From positions 1 through 64,000 of the forward strand of contig NZ_JABETO010000028.1 of assembly GCF_013055795.1 (NCBI RefSeq): a stretch of DNA of 64,000 nt, in the 5' to 3' direction. The notes beneath the pieces were generated by a model. It was not told where the DNA came from, searched no databases, and saw nothing but the letters and a program-made list of their open reading frames with translations. A program made the translations under genes and the position numbers. Positions 17,237 through 26,666 of the stretch are shown here, piece by piece. How positions within the stretch are numbered: the first letter of the stretch is position 1; every line of letters begins with the position of its first letter. This DNA comes from Streptomyces sp. I05A-00742. GTDB lineage: Bacteria; Actinomycetota; Actinomycetes; Streptomycetales; Streptomycetaceae.

Positions 17237-17988
17237 CCCTCGCCGTCCGAGTCATCCCCTGCCTGGACGTGGACAACGGCCGCGTCGTCAAGGGGGTCAA
17301 CTTCCAGAACCTGCGCGACGCGGGCGATCCCGTCGAAATGGCCCGCCTCTACGGGCAGGAGGGCGCCGACGAGCTCACCTTCCTCGACATCACCGCCTCC
17401 TCCGGCAACCGCGAGACCACCTACGACGTGGTGCGCCGCACCGCCGAGCAGGTCTTCATCCCGCTGACCGTCGGTGGCGGCGTCCGCACCGCCGACGACG
17501 TCGACAAGCTGCTCCGTGCCGGTGCCGACAAGGTCGGCGTCAACACCGCCGCCATCGAACGGCCCGATCTCGTGCGGGAGATCGCCGAGCGGTTCGGACG
17601 GCAGGTCCTCGTGCTCTCCGTCGACGCGCGGCGGACCGCGTCCGGGTCCTTCGAGGTCACCACGCACGGTGGGCGGCGGGGGACCGGGCTCGACGCGGTC
17701 GAGTGGGCGCATCGGGCGGCGGAGCTCGGGGCGGGGGAGATCCTGCTCAACTCGATGGACGCTGACGGGACGAAGGATGGGTACGACACGGAGATGATTG
17801 CCGCTGTGCGGCGGCATGTGTCGGTACCCGTCATTGCCAGTGGTGGGGCCGGCAAGCTTGCCGATTTCGCGCCGGCGGTGGCTGCCGGTGCGGATGCGGT
17901 GCTTGCGGCGTCGGTGTTCCACTTCGGTGATCTGCGGATCGGGGAGGTGAAGGGGGCGCTGCGGGATGCGGGGCATCCTGTGCGGTGA
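17233..17988 (+). CDS. hisF: imidazole glycerol phosphate synthase, cyclase subunit
   Basis: TIM-barrel cyclase (251 aa) that joins HisH ammonia to PRFAR. The N-terminus VRVIPCLDVDNGRVVKG has the first catalytic Asp, and the second lies in VLSVDARR. Phosphate-binding loops VGGGVRTADD and ASGGAGK are intact. The GTG at 17233 overlaps the Rid stop, with AGAGGAG just upstream. The last ~300 bp use G- and T-ending codons far more than the first half. The gene ends 5 bp before a large palindromic repeat that probably terminates the his message. Confidence 0.96.
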   Translation: MTLAVRVIPCLDVDNGRVVKGVNFQNLRDAGDPVEMARLYGQEGADELTFLDITASSGNRETTYDVVRRTAEQVFIPLTVGGGVRTADDVDKLLRAGADKVGVNTAAIERPDLVREIAERFGRQVLVLSVDARRTASGSFEVTTHGGRRGTGLDAVEWAHRAAELGAGEILLNSMDADGTKDGYDTEMIAAVRRHVSVPVIASGGAGKLADFAPAVAAGADAVLAASVFHFGDLRIGEVKGALRDAGHPVR

Positions 17989-17993
17989 GTTTG

Positions 17994-18152
17994 CCCCGGA
18001 CCCGCCCTTTCACCGTTTCTTGCAGGGGCTGCGCCCCCGCACCCCCGAAGCGCGCTGCGCGCGCTGTCCTCAAACGCCGGACGGGCTGAATAGGCCCGGT
18101 GGGGGTGCGGGGGCTTGCCCCCGCAAGAAACGGTGAAAGGGCGGGACCGGGG
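17994..18152. repeat. dispersed palindromic intergenic element, copy 2 (long inverted repeat)
   Basis: Two imperfect arms of 52-53 bp (17994-18046 and 18101-18152) read CCGGACCCGCCCTTTCACC and its complement, with only a few mismatches. Between them is a GCGCGCTGCGCGCGC palindrome and the family core CCTCAAACGCCGGACGGGCT. It fills the gap between convergent hisF and the 210-aa gene and could act as a bidirectional terminator. Confidence 0.85.
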
Positions 18153-18157
18153 CACCC

Positions 18158-18790
18158 TCAAATCCCCAGCCGCGCAGCCATCAGCTTCGCCTTCGCCACC
18201 TCGTCCCCCTCCAGCTCCACCCGAGCCTCCCCCTGCCGCCCGAAGGCGAAGAGCGTCAGCTCCCCGGGCTCCCCGGTCACGGTGACCACGGGAACGCTCC
18301 GGTTCCCGACGGCGGTACGGCCGTCGGGACGGCGGAGGACGAGGCCGACGGGGGACTTGCGGCCGAGGACGCGGGCCATTTTTTCGAGGCGGGCCCAGAG
18401 GGCGTCGGCGAAGACGGGGTCGAGCTCGCGGGGCGTCCAGTCGGCCTGGGCGCGGCGGACGTCCTCGGTGTGGACGTAGAACTCGACGGTGTTGGCGGCC
18501 TCGTCGATCTGCTTGAGGGCGAAGGGGGAGGTGCGGGGCGGCCCGGTGCGGATGAGCTGGATGAGCTCTTCGTAGGGCTTGGCGGCGAACTCGGACTGGA
18601 CCCGTTCGAGGCGGGCGGCCAGCGGCTTGAAGAGGGCGCCGGCGGCGGCGTCCGAGCGGCGTTCGCGCACGACGACGTGCGCGGCGAGATCGCGGGCGCT
18701 CCACCCCTGGCAGAGCGTCGGGGCGTTCGGACCCGCGGTCTCCAACAGATCCGCGAGAAGCAGGCGTTCGCGCTGTGCATGGGTCGACAT
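18158..18790 (-). CDS. TIGR03085-type metal-binding protein (DinB/mycothiol-dependent-like)
   Basis: 210 aa. The N-terminal four-helix region (RERLLLADLLETAGPNAPTLCQGWSARDLAAHVVVRERR) matches the DinB-like/maleylpyruvate isomerase N-terminal family, in which scattered His and Asp residues bind a metal; AAHVVVRE and FYVHTEDVRRA supply them here. A small C-terminal beta domain follows (VTVTGEPGELTLFAFGRQ). Some relatives use mycothiol, but the reaction here is unknown. It converges on hisF. Confidence 0.8.
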   Translation of the reverse strand: MSTHAQRERLLLADLLETAGPNAPTLCQGWSARDLAAHVVVRERRSDAAAGALFKPLAARLERVQSEFAAKPYEELIQLIRTGPPRTSPFALKQIDEAANTVEFYVHTEDVRRAQADWTPRELDPVFADALWARLEKMARVLGRKSPVGLVLRRPDGRTAVGNRSVPVVTVTGEPGELTLFAFGRQGEARVELEGDEVAKAKLMAARLGI

Positions 18791-18864
18791 GGCGGCAGCC
18801 TACGGTCGTGGCCGCCGCCGTGCCACGGCGCCGCGCCCGGGTGAGGGCGGACCTCCTGTTCCGG

Positions 18865-19758
18865 CTATTCCGGCAGCGGTGCGGTCAGCTTGGGGCCGTC
18901 CGGCTTGTCGCTGCGGGCGATCCAGCAGGTGACGCGGCGTTCACCGGTCAGCAGGTACGTCCGCTGGTTCGGGTAGAGCGCGAAGTAGTAGTACCTGCGG
19001 CCGTCGTTCATGGCGCGCAGCCGCCGCTCGGCGTCCGGCTTGCAGAGCCCCAGGGCCCTGGTCTGGATCTCCGGCTCGCTGGAGAGGGAGTTGCTGAGGG
19101 TCCGGTTGGATATCGCCTCGCCGTCGTGGCTGCCGGTGCAGGACTTCTTCTCCACCCGGGTGGCCGACGGGGTCATCGCGGGGTGGTCGAAGCACTCGCC
19201 GGGCTTGACGACGACCATGGGCACCACGATCGACGAGGAGCCCGAGGGAGACGGCTCCGCGGAGGGCGACGCCGGGTCCGGGAGGCGCGGCAGGGTGGGC
19301 AGGGACGACGGTCTGGACGACGGTTCGTCGCTCGCCGGGGCGCTGGGCGTGGACGAGCCCTTCGCCACGGGCTTCTCGTCGTCCTTGTCGTTCTTGTTGC
19401 TGAGGATGATGCCGCCGACGACCAGGCCGACGACCAGCACCACGCCCACCACGATCGCGGCGATCTTCGCGCCGCCGCCCCCGGAGGACGGCGGGGGAGC
19501 CCCGGGCGACCCGTACGGGGCGTACGGACCACCGGGACCGCCGGGGCCACCCGGGCCACCGGGACCCGGGCCGTAGCCCGGCGGCTGTCCCGGGCCCGGA
19601 CCGTACGGAGGCTGCCCCTGGCCGTACGGGGGCTGCCCGCCGCCGTACGGCGGGGGCTGCTCCGGCGGTGGCCCGAAGCCCGTCGGCGGTCCGAAGCCGC
19701 CGCCGCCCCCGGGCGGCTGCGGCGGGTTCGAGGGAGGCGGGGGAGGCGGTGAGGTCAT
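18865..19758 (-). CDS. Pro-rich single-pass membrane protein with extracytoplasmic domain
   Basis: 297 aa from the ATG at 19756-19758. Residues 1-95 are almost entirely Pro, Gly, Tyr and Gln (PYGQGQPPYGPGPG repeats). A single helix (KIAAIVVGVVLVVGLVVGGII) follows, then a Ser/Pro linker and a C-terminal domain of ~110 residues with paired Cys (PGECFDHP, KSCTGSHDGEA, GLCKPDAE, VTCWIA). The last domain resembles septum-formation/DUF4190-associated extracellular domains of actinobacteria. No Shine-Dalgarno is visible. It is divergent from hisI, with 65 bp between the starts. Function unknown. Confidence 0.75.
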   Translation of the reverse strand: MTSPPPPPPSNPPQPPGGGGGFGPPTGFGPPPEQPPPYGGGQPPYGQGQPPYGPGPGQPPGYGPGPGGPGGPGGPGGPYAPYGSPGAPPPSSGGGGAKIAAIVVGVVLVVGLVVGGIILSNKNDKDDEKPVAKGSSTPSAPASDEPSSRPSSLPTLPRLPDPASPSAEPSPSGSSSIVVPMVVVKPGECFDHPAMTPSATRVEKKSCTGSHDGEAISNRTLSNSLSSEPEIQTRALGLCKPDAERRLRAMNDGRRYYYFALYPNQRTYLLTGERRVTCWIARSDKPDGPKLTAPLPE

Positions 19759-19811
19759 GACGGAAGCATGCCGTATGGCTCGGACATTCATGCGACCGGT
19801 CCCATGAGCGG

Positions 19812-19817
19812 CACAAT
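19812..19817 (+). promoter_or_regulatory. candidate -10 of hisI (leaderless)
   Basis: CACAAT ends 6 nt before the hisI ATG, with no Shine-Dalgarno between. A transcription start at the ATG would follow. Confidence 0.35.
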
Positions 19818-19823
19818 GAATCC

Positions 19824-20243
19824 ATGACCGGCAACGCCCTTTCCAGTTCCCCCTCCTCGACCGGCGCCTCCTCCGCCTCACCCGCATCCCCCGGCAGCTC
19901 CGCGCTCGACCCCGCCGTCGCCGCGCGCCTCAAGCGCAGCGCGGACGGCCTGGTCCCCGCCATCGCCCAGCAGTACGACACCGGCGAGGTGCTGATGCTC
20001 GGCTGGATGGACGACGAGGCGCTGCACCGCACCCTCACCACCGGCCGCTGCACCTACTGGAGCCGCAGCCGCCGCGAGTACTGGGTCAAGGGCGACACCT
20101 CCGGGCACGTCCAGCACGTCAAGTCCGTGGCCCTGGACTGCGACGCGGACACCCTCCTCGTCAAGGTCGACCAGACCGGCCCGGCCTGCCACACCGGGAC
20201 GCGCACCTGTTTCGACGCCGGTGACCTGCCCCTGGGCCAGTAG
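19824..20243 (+). CDS. hisI: phosphoribosyl-AMP cyclohydrolase
   Basis: Third step of histidine synthesis (PR-AMP to ProFAR), 139 aa, single-function (no HisE domain). Diagnostic motifs are VLMLGWMDDEAL, YWSRSRREYWVKGDTSGHVQ, the DCDADTLL metal site and the Cys pair in GPACHTGTRTCF. A Ser/Ala-rich N-terminal extension of ~30 residues precedes the conserved core. It sits apart from the main his operon, 11 bp before trpE, so one histidine and the tryptophan genes are probably co-expressed. Confidence 0.93.
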   Translation: MTGNALSSSPSSTGASSASPASPGSSALDPAVAARLKRSADGLVPAIAQQYDTGEVLMLGWMDDEALHRTLTTGRCTYWSRSRREYWVKGDTSGHVQHVKSVALDCDADTLLVKVDQTGPACHTGTRTCFDAGDLPLGQ

Positions 20244-20246
20244 GCT
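20241..20246 (+). promoter_or_regulatory. candidate -10 of trpE overlapping the hisI stop codon
   Basis: TAGGCT (TAnnnT) begins with the hisI stop TAG and ends 8 nt before the trpE ATG. trpE may have its own leaderless promoter in addition to read-through from hisI. There is no space for a Trp-rich leader peptide. Confidence 0.35.
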
Positions 20247-20254
20247 CCGCTGCC

Positions 20255-21823
20255 ATGGCTGCCACCACCGCTTCCGGCCCCGCCCCGGCCCCCGACGGCG
20301 CCGTCGTCCTGCCCGACGCCGACACCTTCCGGGCCCTCGCCAAGGACCGCCGGGTCATCCCGGTCACCCGGCGCTTCCTCGCCGACGGCGACACGCCCGT
20401 CGCCCTCTACCGCAAGCTCGCCGCCGAACGGCCGGGCACCTTCCTCCTGGAGTCCGCCGAGCACGGGCGCACCTGGTCCCGGTACTCGTTCGTCGGGGTG
20501 CGCAGCGCCGCCACCCTCACCGTCCGCGACGGGGAGACCCACTGGCTGGGCACCCCGCCGGTCGGCGTCCCCACCGACGGGGACCCGCTGCGCACCCTGC
20601 GCGCCACCGTGGAGGCCCTGCACACCCCGCGCGACCTCATCGAGGGCGCCGGGCTGCCGCCCTTCACCGGCGGCATGGTCGGCTACCTGGGCTACGACAT
20701 CGTCCGCCGCCTGGAGCGGATCGGCGACCACCACGGCGAGCGGGACGGCCTCGGACTGCCCGAGCTGACCATGCTGCTCACCTCGGACCTCGCCGTCCTC
20801 GACCACTGGAACGGCACGGTCCTGCTGATCGCCAACGCGATCAACCACAACGACCTGGAGACGGGCGTCGACGAGGCGTACGCGGACGCCGTGGCCCGCC
20901 TCGACGCGATGACGGCCGACCTGCACCGGCCGGTGCCCACCCATCCCACCGTGCTGCCCCCGGCCGACCTGCCCGAGTTCGCCGCCCGCTGGGGCGGCGC
21001 GGACTACCAAGTGGCGGTCGAGGAGATCAAGGAGCGCATCCGGGCGGGCGAGGCGTTCCAGGTGGTGCCCTCCCAGCGGTTCGAGACCCCGTGCGCGGCC
21101 TCCGCCCTGGACGTCTACCGGGTGCTCCGGGCGACCAACCCGAGCCCGTACATGTACCTCTTCCAGTTCGACGGCTTCGAGGTCGTCGGCTCCAGCCCGG
21201 AGGCACTGGTCAAGGTCGAGGACGGCCGGGCCATGGTCCACCCCATCGCCGGCACCCGCCCGCGCGGCGCCACCCCGCAGGCCGACGCCGCCCTCGCCGA
21301 GGAACTGCTCGCCGACCCCAAGGAACGCGCCGAGCACCTGATGCTCGTCGACCTCGGCCGCAACGACCTCGGCCGGGTCTGCGAACCGGGCAGCGTCGAG
21401 GTCGTCGACTTCATGTCGATCGAGCGCTACAGCCACGTCATGCACATCGTCTCCACCGTCACCGGGCGCCTCGCCCCCGGCCGTACGGCGTTCGACGTGC
21501 TCACCGCCTGCTTCCCGGCCGGCACGCTCTCCGGCGCGCCCAAGCCGCGGGCCATGCAGATCATCGAGGAGCTCGAACCCTCCCGCCGCGGCCTGTACGG
21601 CGGCTGCGTGGGCTACCTGGACTTCGCCGGGGACTCCGACACGGCCATCGCCATCCGCACCGCCGTGCTGCGCGACGGGACCGCCTACGTCCAGGCCGGC
21701 GCGGGCGTCGTCGCCGACTCCGACCCGGTGGCCGAGGACATGGAGTGCCGCAACAAGGCCGCCGCGGTGCTGCGGGCCGTACACGCCGCCGGACGGCTCA
21801 CCCGGCCGGGGGCACCGGCGTGA
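20255..21823 (+). CDS. trpE: anthranilate synthase component I
   Basis: Makes anthranilate from chorismate with the glutaminase subunit (not in this window); 522 aa. The N-terminal regulatory domain has the Trp-feedback element LLESAEHGRTWSRYSF. The chorismate-binding C-terminal half shows IRAGEAFQVVPSQRFE, PIAGTRPRG, ERAEHLMLVDLGRNDLGRV, YSHVMHIVSTVTG, FPAGTLSGAPKPRAM and YGGCVGYLDF. The ATG at 20255 lies 11 nt after hisI. No leader-peptide attenuator is visible upstream. The next genes, three small membrane proteins, begin 43 bp downstream. Confidence 0.95.
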   Translation: MAATTASGPAPAPDGAVVLPDADTFRALAKDRRVIPVTRRFLADGDTPVALYRKLAAERPGTFLLESAEHGRTWSRYSFVGVRSAATLTVRDGETHWLGTPPVGVPTDGDPLRTLRATVEALHTPRDLIEGAGLPPFTGGMVGYLGYDIVRRLERIGDHHGERDGLGLPELTMLLTSDLAVLDHWNGTVLLIANAINHNDLETGVDEAYADAVARLDAMTADLHRPVPTHPTVLPPADLPEFAARWGGADYQVAVEEIKERIRAGEAFQVVPSQRFETPCAASALDVYRVLRATNPSPYMYLFQFDGFEVVGSSPEALVKVEDGRAMVHPIAGTRPRGATPQADAALAEELLADPKERAEHLMLVDLGRNDLGRVCEPGSVEVVDFMSIERYSHVMHIVSTVTGRLAPGRTAFDVLTACFPAGTLSGAPKPRAMQIIEELEPSRRGLYGGCVGYLDFAGDSDTAIAIRTAVLRDGTAYVQAGAGVVADSDPVAEDMECRNKAAAVLRAVHAAGRLTRPGAPA

Positions 21824-21866
21824 CCCCGGCTGCGCGGGGCGCGGGGGCGCAGGGGATAGTGGAAGC

Positions 21867-22523
21867 GTGAGCGCAGCCGTACCCCACCCCCGCCCCCGCA
21901 CCGAGTCCGCGCCGGCCCCCGGCCGCAGCGCCCGGCGCAGCGTCGCCGCCGCCCTGTTCCTCACGGCCGCCGGTGCCGCGCTCGTGCTGCTCGCGGGCGG
22001 GCGCACCTGGGTCGAGGGCACCGCGGCGGGCGCGCAGGACGCCGCCCTGGAGCAGGCCAGAGGCCAGGACATCACCGGCCTGCCCGGCGCCCTGGCCATC
22101 GTCGGCCTGGCGGCGCTCGTCGCCGTCTTCGCCGTGCGCCGGGCCGGGCGGCTGCTGGTCGCCGCCCTGCTCGCGCTGTGCGGCGCGGGCGTCGTCGTGG
22201 GCAGCATCACCGGCAGCTCCGACACGGGAGCCCTGGAGGACAAGGCCGCCAGGACCACCGGCCTCTCCAGTGCCACGGTCGAGCACGTCACCCACACCCC
22301 CTGGCCCTGGGTGGCCCTGGCCGGCGGCGTCCTGCTGCTGCTCGCCGGGCTGCTCGCGCTGCGCTACGGGCGCGACTGGCCCGCGATGTCCGGCCGCTAC
22401 GAGCGCGACGGCACCCCGCGCCCCCGCCGCCCGCGCAGGGCGCCCGACCCGGAGCGGCCCGAGGAGATCTGGAAGGCCCTCGACCGCGGGGAGGACCCCA
22501 CCGGCGACGCCGCGTCCCGCTAG
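21867..22523 (+). CDS. Trp-operon-associated membrane protein (TIGR02234-like)
   Basis: 218 aa from a GTG with GTGGAAG upstream. Four hydrophobic segments are visible: near residues 23-45, 73-88, 92-112 and 146-165. Between the second pair is an extracytoplasmic loop (DTGALEDKAARTTGLSS), and a basic, Pro-rich cytoplasmic tail follows. Position directly after trpE and the TWVEGTAAGAQDAAL segment fit the actinobacterial Trp_oprn_chp family. Despite the constant linkage to trp genes, its biochemical role is not known to me. Confidence 0.82.
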   Translation: MSAAVPHPRPRTESAPAPGRSARRSVAAALFLTAAGAALVLLAGGRTWVEGTAAGAQDAALEQARGQDITGLPGALAIVGLAALVAVFAVRRAGRLLVAALLALCGAGVVVGSITGSSDTGALEDKAARTTGLSSATVEHVTHTPWPWVALAGGVLLLLAGLLALRYGRDWPAMSGRYERDGTPRPRRPRRAPDPERPEEIWKALDRGEDPTGDAASR

Positions 22524-22639
22524 CGGCGCGGAGGGCCACCCCACGTCGAGCCGGTCACGGGCCGTCAGGGACAATGACCGCGAGGGTTATGCGCCCGCAG
22601 GCGCGATTCAGAGACCCCCAGCAACGAGGAGTCAAACTC

Positions 22640-22873
22640 ATGTCGGGTCACGGACACGGACACACCCCGGCCGCCTGGACCGGTGTCATCATTTCCTTCA
22701 TCGGCTTCTGCGTCGCGAGTGCGTTCATCGTGATGGCCAATCCGGTCGGCTTCTGGGCCGGGGTCGCCCTGACCCTCCTCGGCGCGGTCGTCGGCGGCAT
22801 CATGCGTCTCATGGGCCTCGGCCAGGCCCCCAAGACGGGCTCGCGGCCGAAGGCACAGCCGCAGAACGGCTGA
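22640..22873 (+). CDS. HGxxPAAW family small membrane protein, 77 aa
   Basis: The ATG at 22640 has GAGGAG 10 nt upstream. The N-terminus MSGHGHGHTPAAW contains the HGxxPAAW signature for which the family is named. Two membrane helices follow (VIISFIGFCVASAFIVMA and VGFWAGVALTLLGAVVGGIM) with a basic C-tail. It is a regular member of the trpE-trpC interval in Streptomyces. The His-rich start could bind metal, but that is speculation. Function unknown. Confidence 0.85.
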   Translation: MSGHGHGHTPAAWTGVIISFIGFCVASAFIVMANPVGFWAGVALTLLGAVVGGIMRLMGLGQAPKTGSRPKAQPQNG

Positions 22874-22985
22874 CCATCCGGTCGTCCGCTTCCCGCACCC
22901 GGCGCGGCCCGGGGCGTCCGCCCGTACTCACCTGTACGAGCCGCCCTGAGCTGCGCCTTCGTGTGTCCCGGCGGAGACTGGCGGG

Positions 22986-23420
22986 GTGAGCGAGTCCGCG
23001 CCCGGCCCCGGCCGGGCCACCGATCCGTCCGTCCGCCGGCTGGGCGTACCGCTGGGCGTCGCCGCCGGACTGGCCGCCGCGGCGGCCGGCGTCGGGGCGG
23101 CGGACCTCTCCGGGCCCGGCCCCTACGCCTGCCCGCTGCTGCGCTGCACCGGCCTCCTCTGCCCCGCCTGCGGGGGCCTACGGGGCCTGCACGCCCTCGT
23201 CCACGGCGACCTCCCGGCCGCCCTGCGCGCCAATGCCCTGGCCGTCCTGGGCTACGCCGTCTTCGCCGTGCTCTGGGCCGTCTGGTGCGTCCGCGCGGTG
23301 CGCCGCGACGGCGGTATGCCCGTGGCCCCGCGGCCCTCCCACCGGTGGGCGGCGGGCGCCCTGGTCCTGGCCTTCACCGTGGTGCGGAACCTGCCCTGCG
23401 GGGCGGTGCTCGCCCCCTGA
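22986..23420 (+). CDS. DUF2752 membrane protein, 144 aa
   Basis: The GTG at 22986 follows a weak purine stretch. The diagnostic block CPLLRCTGLLCPACGGLRGLHALVHGDLPAALRANALAV, with its CxxC-type cysteines and the Pro-x-x-Cys turn, identifies DUF2752. Three hydrophobic helices surround it. Third of three small membrane-protein genes between trpE and trpC. The paired cysteines suggest metal or redox chemistry at the membrane; no function is established to my knowledge. Confidence 0.83.
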   Translation: MSESAPGPGRATDPSVRRLGVPLGVAAGLAAAAAGVGAADLSGPGPYACPLLRCTGLLCPACGGLRGLHALVHGDLPAALRANALAVLGYAVFAVLWAVWCVRAVRRDGGMPVAPRPSHRWAAGALVLAFTVVRNLPCGAVLAP

Positions 23421-23558
23421 GGAGGCGGTCCGCCCCGACGCCGCCGTCAACCGGATGCGCGACCTGCGTCCGACGGCAAGTACCATCACAGTGTGCTGGT
23501 GAGGTGAGTACGAACCGCATCGGCCCAGATCATCCGAGCCCGGAAGGGGGCCGCTCGC

Positions 23559-24368
23559 GTGAGTGTGCTCGACGAGATCATCGACGGAGTCCGTGCCGAC
23601 CTCGCGGAACGGCAGGCGCGCGTCGGCCTCGACGAGCTCAAGGAGCGGGCCGCGAAGGCACCGCAGGCCAGGGACGGCGCCGCCGCGCTCCGCGGCGAGA
23701 ACGTCGCCGTGATCTGCGAGGTCAAGCGCTCCAGCCCCTCCAAGGGCGCGCTGGCCGCGATCGCCGACCCCGCGGGGCTCGCCGCGGACTACGAGGCCGG
23801 TGGCGCCTCGGTCATCAGCGTGCTGACCGAGCAGCGCCGCTTCGGGGGGTCGCTCGCCGACCTGGAGGCCGTCCGCGCCAAGGTCGACATCCCCGTCCTG
23901 CGCAAGGACTTCATCGTCACCGCCTACCAGCTGTGGGAGGCCCGGGCCTACGGGGCCGACCTCGCCCTGCTGATCGTCGCCGCCCTGGAGCAGGAGGCCC
24001 TGGTCTCCCTCATCGAGCGGGCCGAGTCCATCGGGCTCACCCCGCTGGTGGAGGTGCACGACGAGGAGGAGGTCGAGCGGGCGGTGGCCGCCGGCGCCCG
24101 CGTCATCGGCGTCAACGCGCGCGACCTCAGGACGCTGGAGGTGGACCGGGGCACCTTCGCCCGGGTCGCCCCCGAGATCCCCGACGGCATCGTCAAGATC
24201 GCCGAGTCCGGGGTGCGCGGGCCGCACGACCTCATCGCCTACGCCAACGACGGGGCCGACGCGGTCCTCGTCGGCGAGTCCCTGGTCACCGGCCGCGACC
24301 CCAAGGGCGCCGTCGCCGACCTGGTCGCCGCCGGAGCCCACCCGGCCCTGCGGCACGGCAGGAGCTGA
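23559..24368 (+). CDS. trpC: indole-3-glycerol-phosphate synthase
   Basis: Decarboxylative ring closure of CdRP to indole-glycerol phosphate, 269 aa, single-function. TIM-barrel catalytic blocks: ICEVKRSSPSKG (catalytic Glu and Lys), SVLTEQRRFGGSL, VLRKDFIV (second Lys), EVHDEEE, GVNARDL and AESGVRG. The GTG at 23559 has GGAAGGGGG upstream. It begins the trpC-trpM-trpB-trpA block, with trpM 7 bp downstream. Upstream TACCAT (23481-23486) could be a -10 for a separate trpC promoter. Confidence 0.95.
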   Translation: MSVLDEIIDGVRADLAERQARVGLDELKERAAKAPQARDGAAALRGENVAVICEVKRSSPSKGALAAIADPAGLAADYEAGGASVISVLTEQRRFGGSLADLEAVRAKVDIPVLRKDFIVTAYQLWEARAYGADLALLIVAALEQEALVSLIERAESIGLTPLVEVHDEEEVERAVAAGARVIGVNARDLRTLEVDRGTFARVAPEIPDGIVKIAESGVRGPHDLIAYANDGADAVLVGESLVTGRDPKGAVADLVAAGAHPALRHGRS

Positions 24369-24375
24369 GACCCGT

Positions 24376-24528
24376 ATGACCGCGTACGCGCGACTGGCCC
24401 GGGGGTGCCGCCCCCGGGGCTGCCGCGCGCCCGCGCGGCGCGTACGCGGACGCCGCGTCCGGTACCACATCGGGTGCGAACCGGGGCAGGTCAACGGGCG
24501 CCGATGGCGTCGGGCAGCTTCGCTGTAG
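24376..24528 (+). CDS. trpM: tryptophan biosynthesis modulator TrpM (50 aa)
   Basis: Small ORF 7 bp after trpC, starting at the ATG at 24376: MTAYARLARGCRPRGCRAPA and then a very basic stretch with HIGCEPGQVNGRRW. It has three Cys and 16 Arg in 50 residues. Position between trpC and trpB and the CRPRGC...IGCEPGQVNG pattern match the S. coelicolor gene first called trpX and later trpM, described as modulating tryptophan synthesis and differentiation. The cysteines could bind a metal. It is too short for most automatic callers. The assignment rests on synteny and remembered sequence. Confidence 0.82.
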   Translation: MTAYARLARGCRPRGCRAPARRVRGRRVRYHIGCEPGQVNGRRWRRAASL

Positions 24529-24609
24529 CCGACTCCACCGGCGGGTGCGGCGCGGGCGGGATCCCGCGCGGCCGCCCGTCGCCCGTTTCCCGTACCCAGG
24601 AGTACCTCC

Positions 24610-25844
<1,235 letters not shown>

Positions 25845-25848
<4 letters not shown>

Positions 25849-26660
25849 CTGGAAACATCGGGCTGTTGAACGACGTCCTGGCGACGGCGAAGGCGGAGAA
25901 CCGTGCCGCGCTCGTGGGCTACCTGCCGGCCGGCTTCCCCACCGTGGACGACGGCGTCCGTGCCATGACCGCGATGATCGAGGGCGGCTGCGACATCGTC
26001 GAGGTCGGCCTCCCGCACAGCGACCCGGTCCTGGACGGCCCCGTCATCCAGACCGCCGACGACATCGCGCTCCGCGGCGGTCTGCGGATCGCCGATGTGA
26101 TCCGTACGGTCGGCGAGGTGCACCGGGCGACCGGCGCGCCCATCCTCTGCATGACCTACTGGAACCCGGTCGACCGCTACGGCACCGAGCGGTTCGCCGC
26201 CGATCTCGCCGCGGCCGGGGGAGCGGGCTGCATCCTGCCCGACCTGCCGGTCGAGGAGTCCGACACCTGGCGCAAGGCCGCCGAGCAGCACGGCCTGGCG
26301 ACGGTCTTCGTCGTCGCCCCGAGCAGCCGGGACGAGCGGCTGGCCAGGATCACGGCGGCCGGCAGCGGCTTCGTCTACGCGGCCTCGCTCATGGGCGTCA
26401 CCGGCACCCGGGCGTCCGTCGGCCGGGAGGCCGAGGAACTGGTGGGCCGCACCCGCGCGGTGACCGACCTGCCGGTCTGCGTCGGCCTGGGCGTCTCCGA
26501 CGCGGCGCAGGCCGCCGAGGTCGCCGGGTTCGCCGACGGCGTCATCGTCGGCTCGGCGTTCGTCAAGCGGCTGCTGGACGCCCCCGACACCGAGGCGGGT
26601 CTGACCGCCGTGCGGGCGCTCGCCGGAGAGCTCGCCGAGGGGGTCCGCAAGCGCGGCTGA
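25845..26660 (+). CDS. trpA: tryptophan synthase subunit alpha
   Basis: Cleaves indole-glycerol phosphate to indole, which is channelled to TrpB; 271 aa TIM barrel. Catalytic Glu53 and Asp64 lie in VEVGLPHSDPVLDGP (Glu49/Asp60 in Salmonella numbering), and the phosphate loop is GVSDAAQAAEVAGFADGVIVGSA. GVTGTR marks the loop 6 region. The GTG at 25845 overlaps the trpB stop (GTGA), so the two subunits are translationally coupled. A hairpin terminator begins 100 bp after the stop. Confidence 0.96.
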
Positions 26661-26666
26661 GCCCGC

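Noticed and set aside
23491..23502. GTG-TGC-TGG-TGA, a possible three-residue leader peptide (Met-Cys-Trp) before trpC
   Set aside because: The TACCAT -10 would start transcription at or after this GTG, there is no Shine-Dalgarno, and no clear attenuator hairpins follow.
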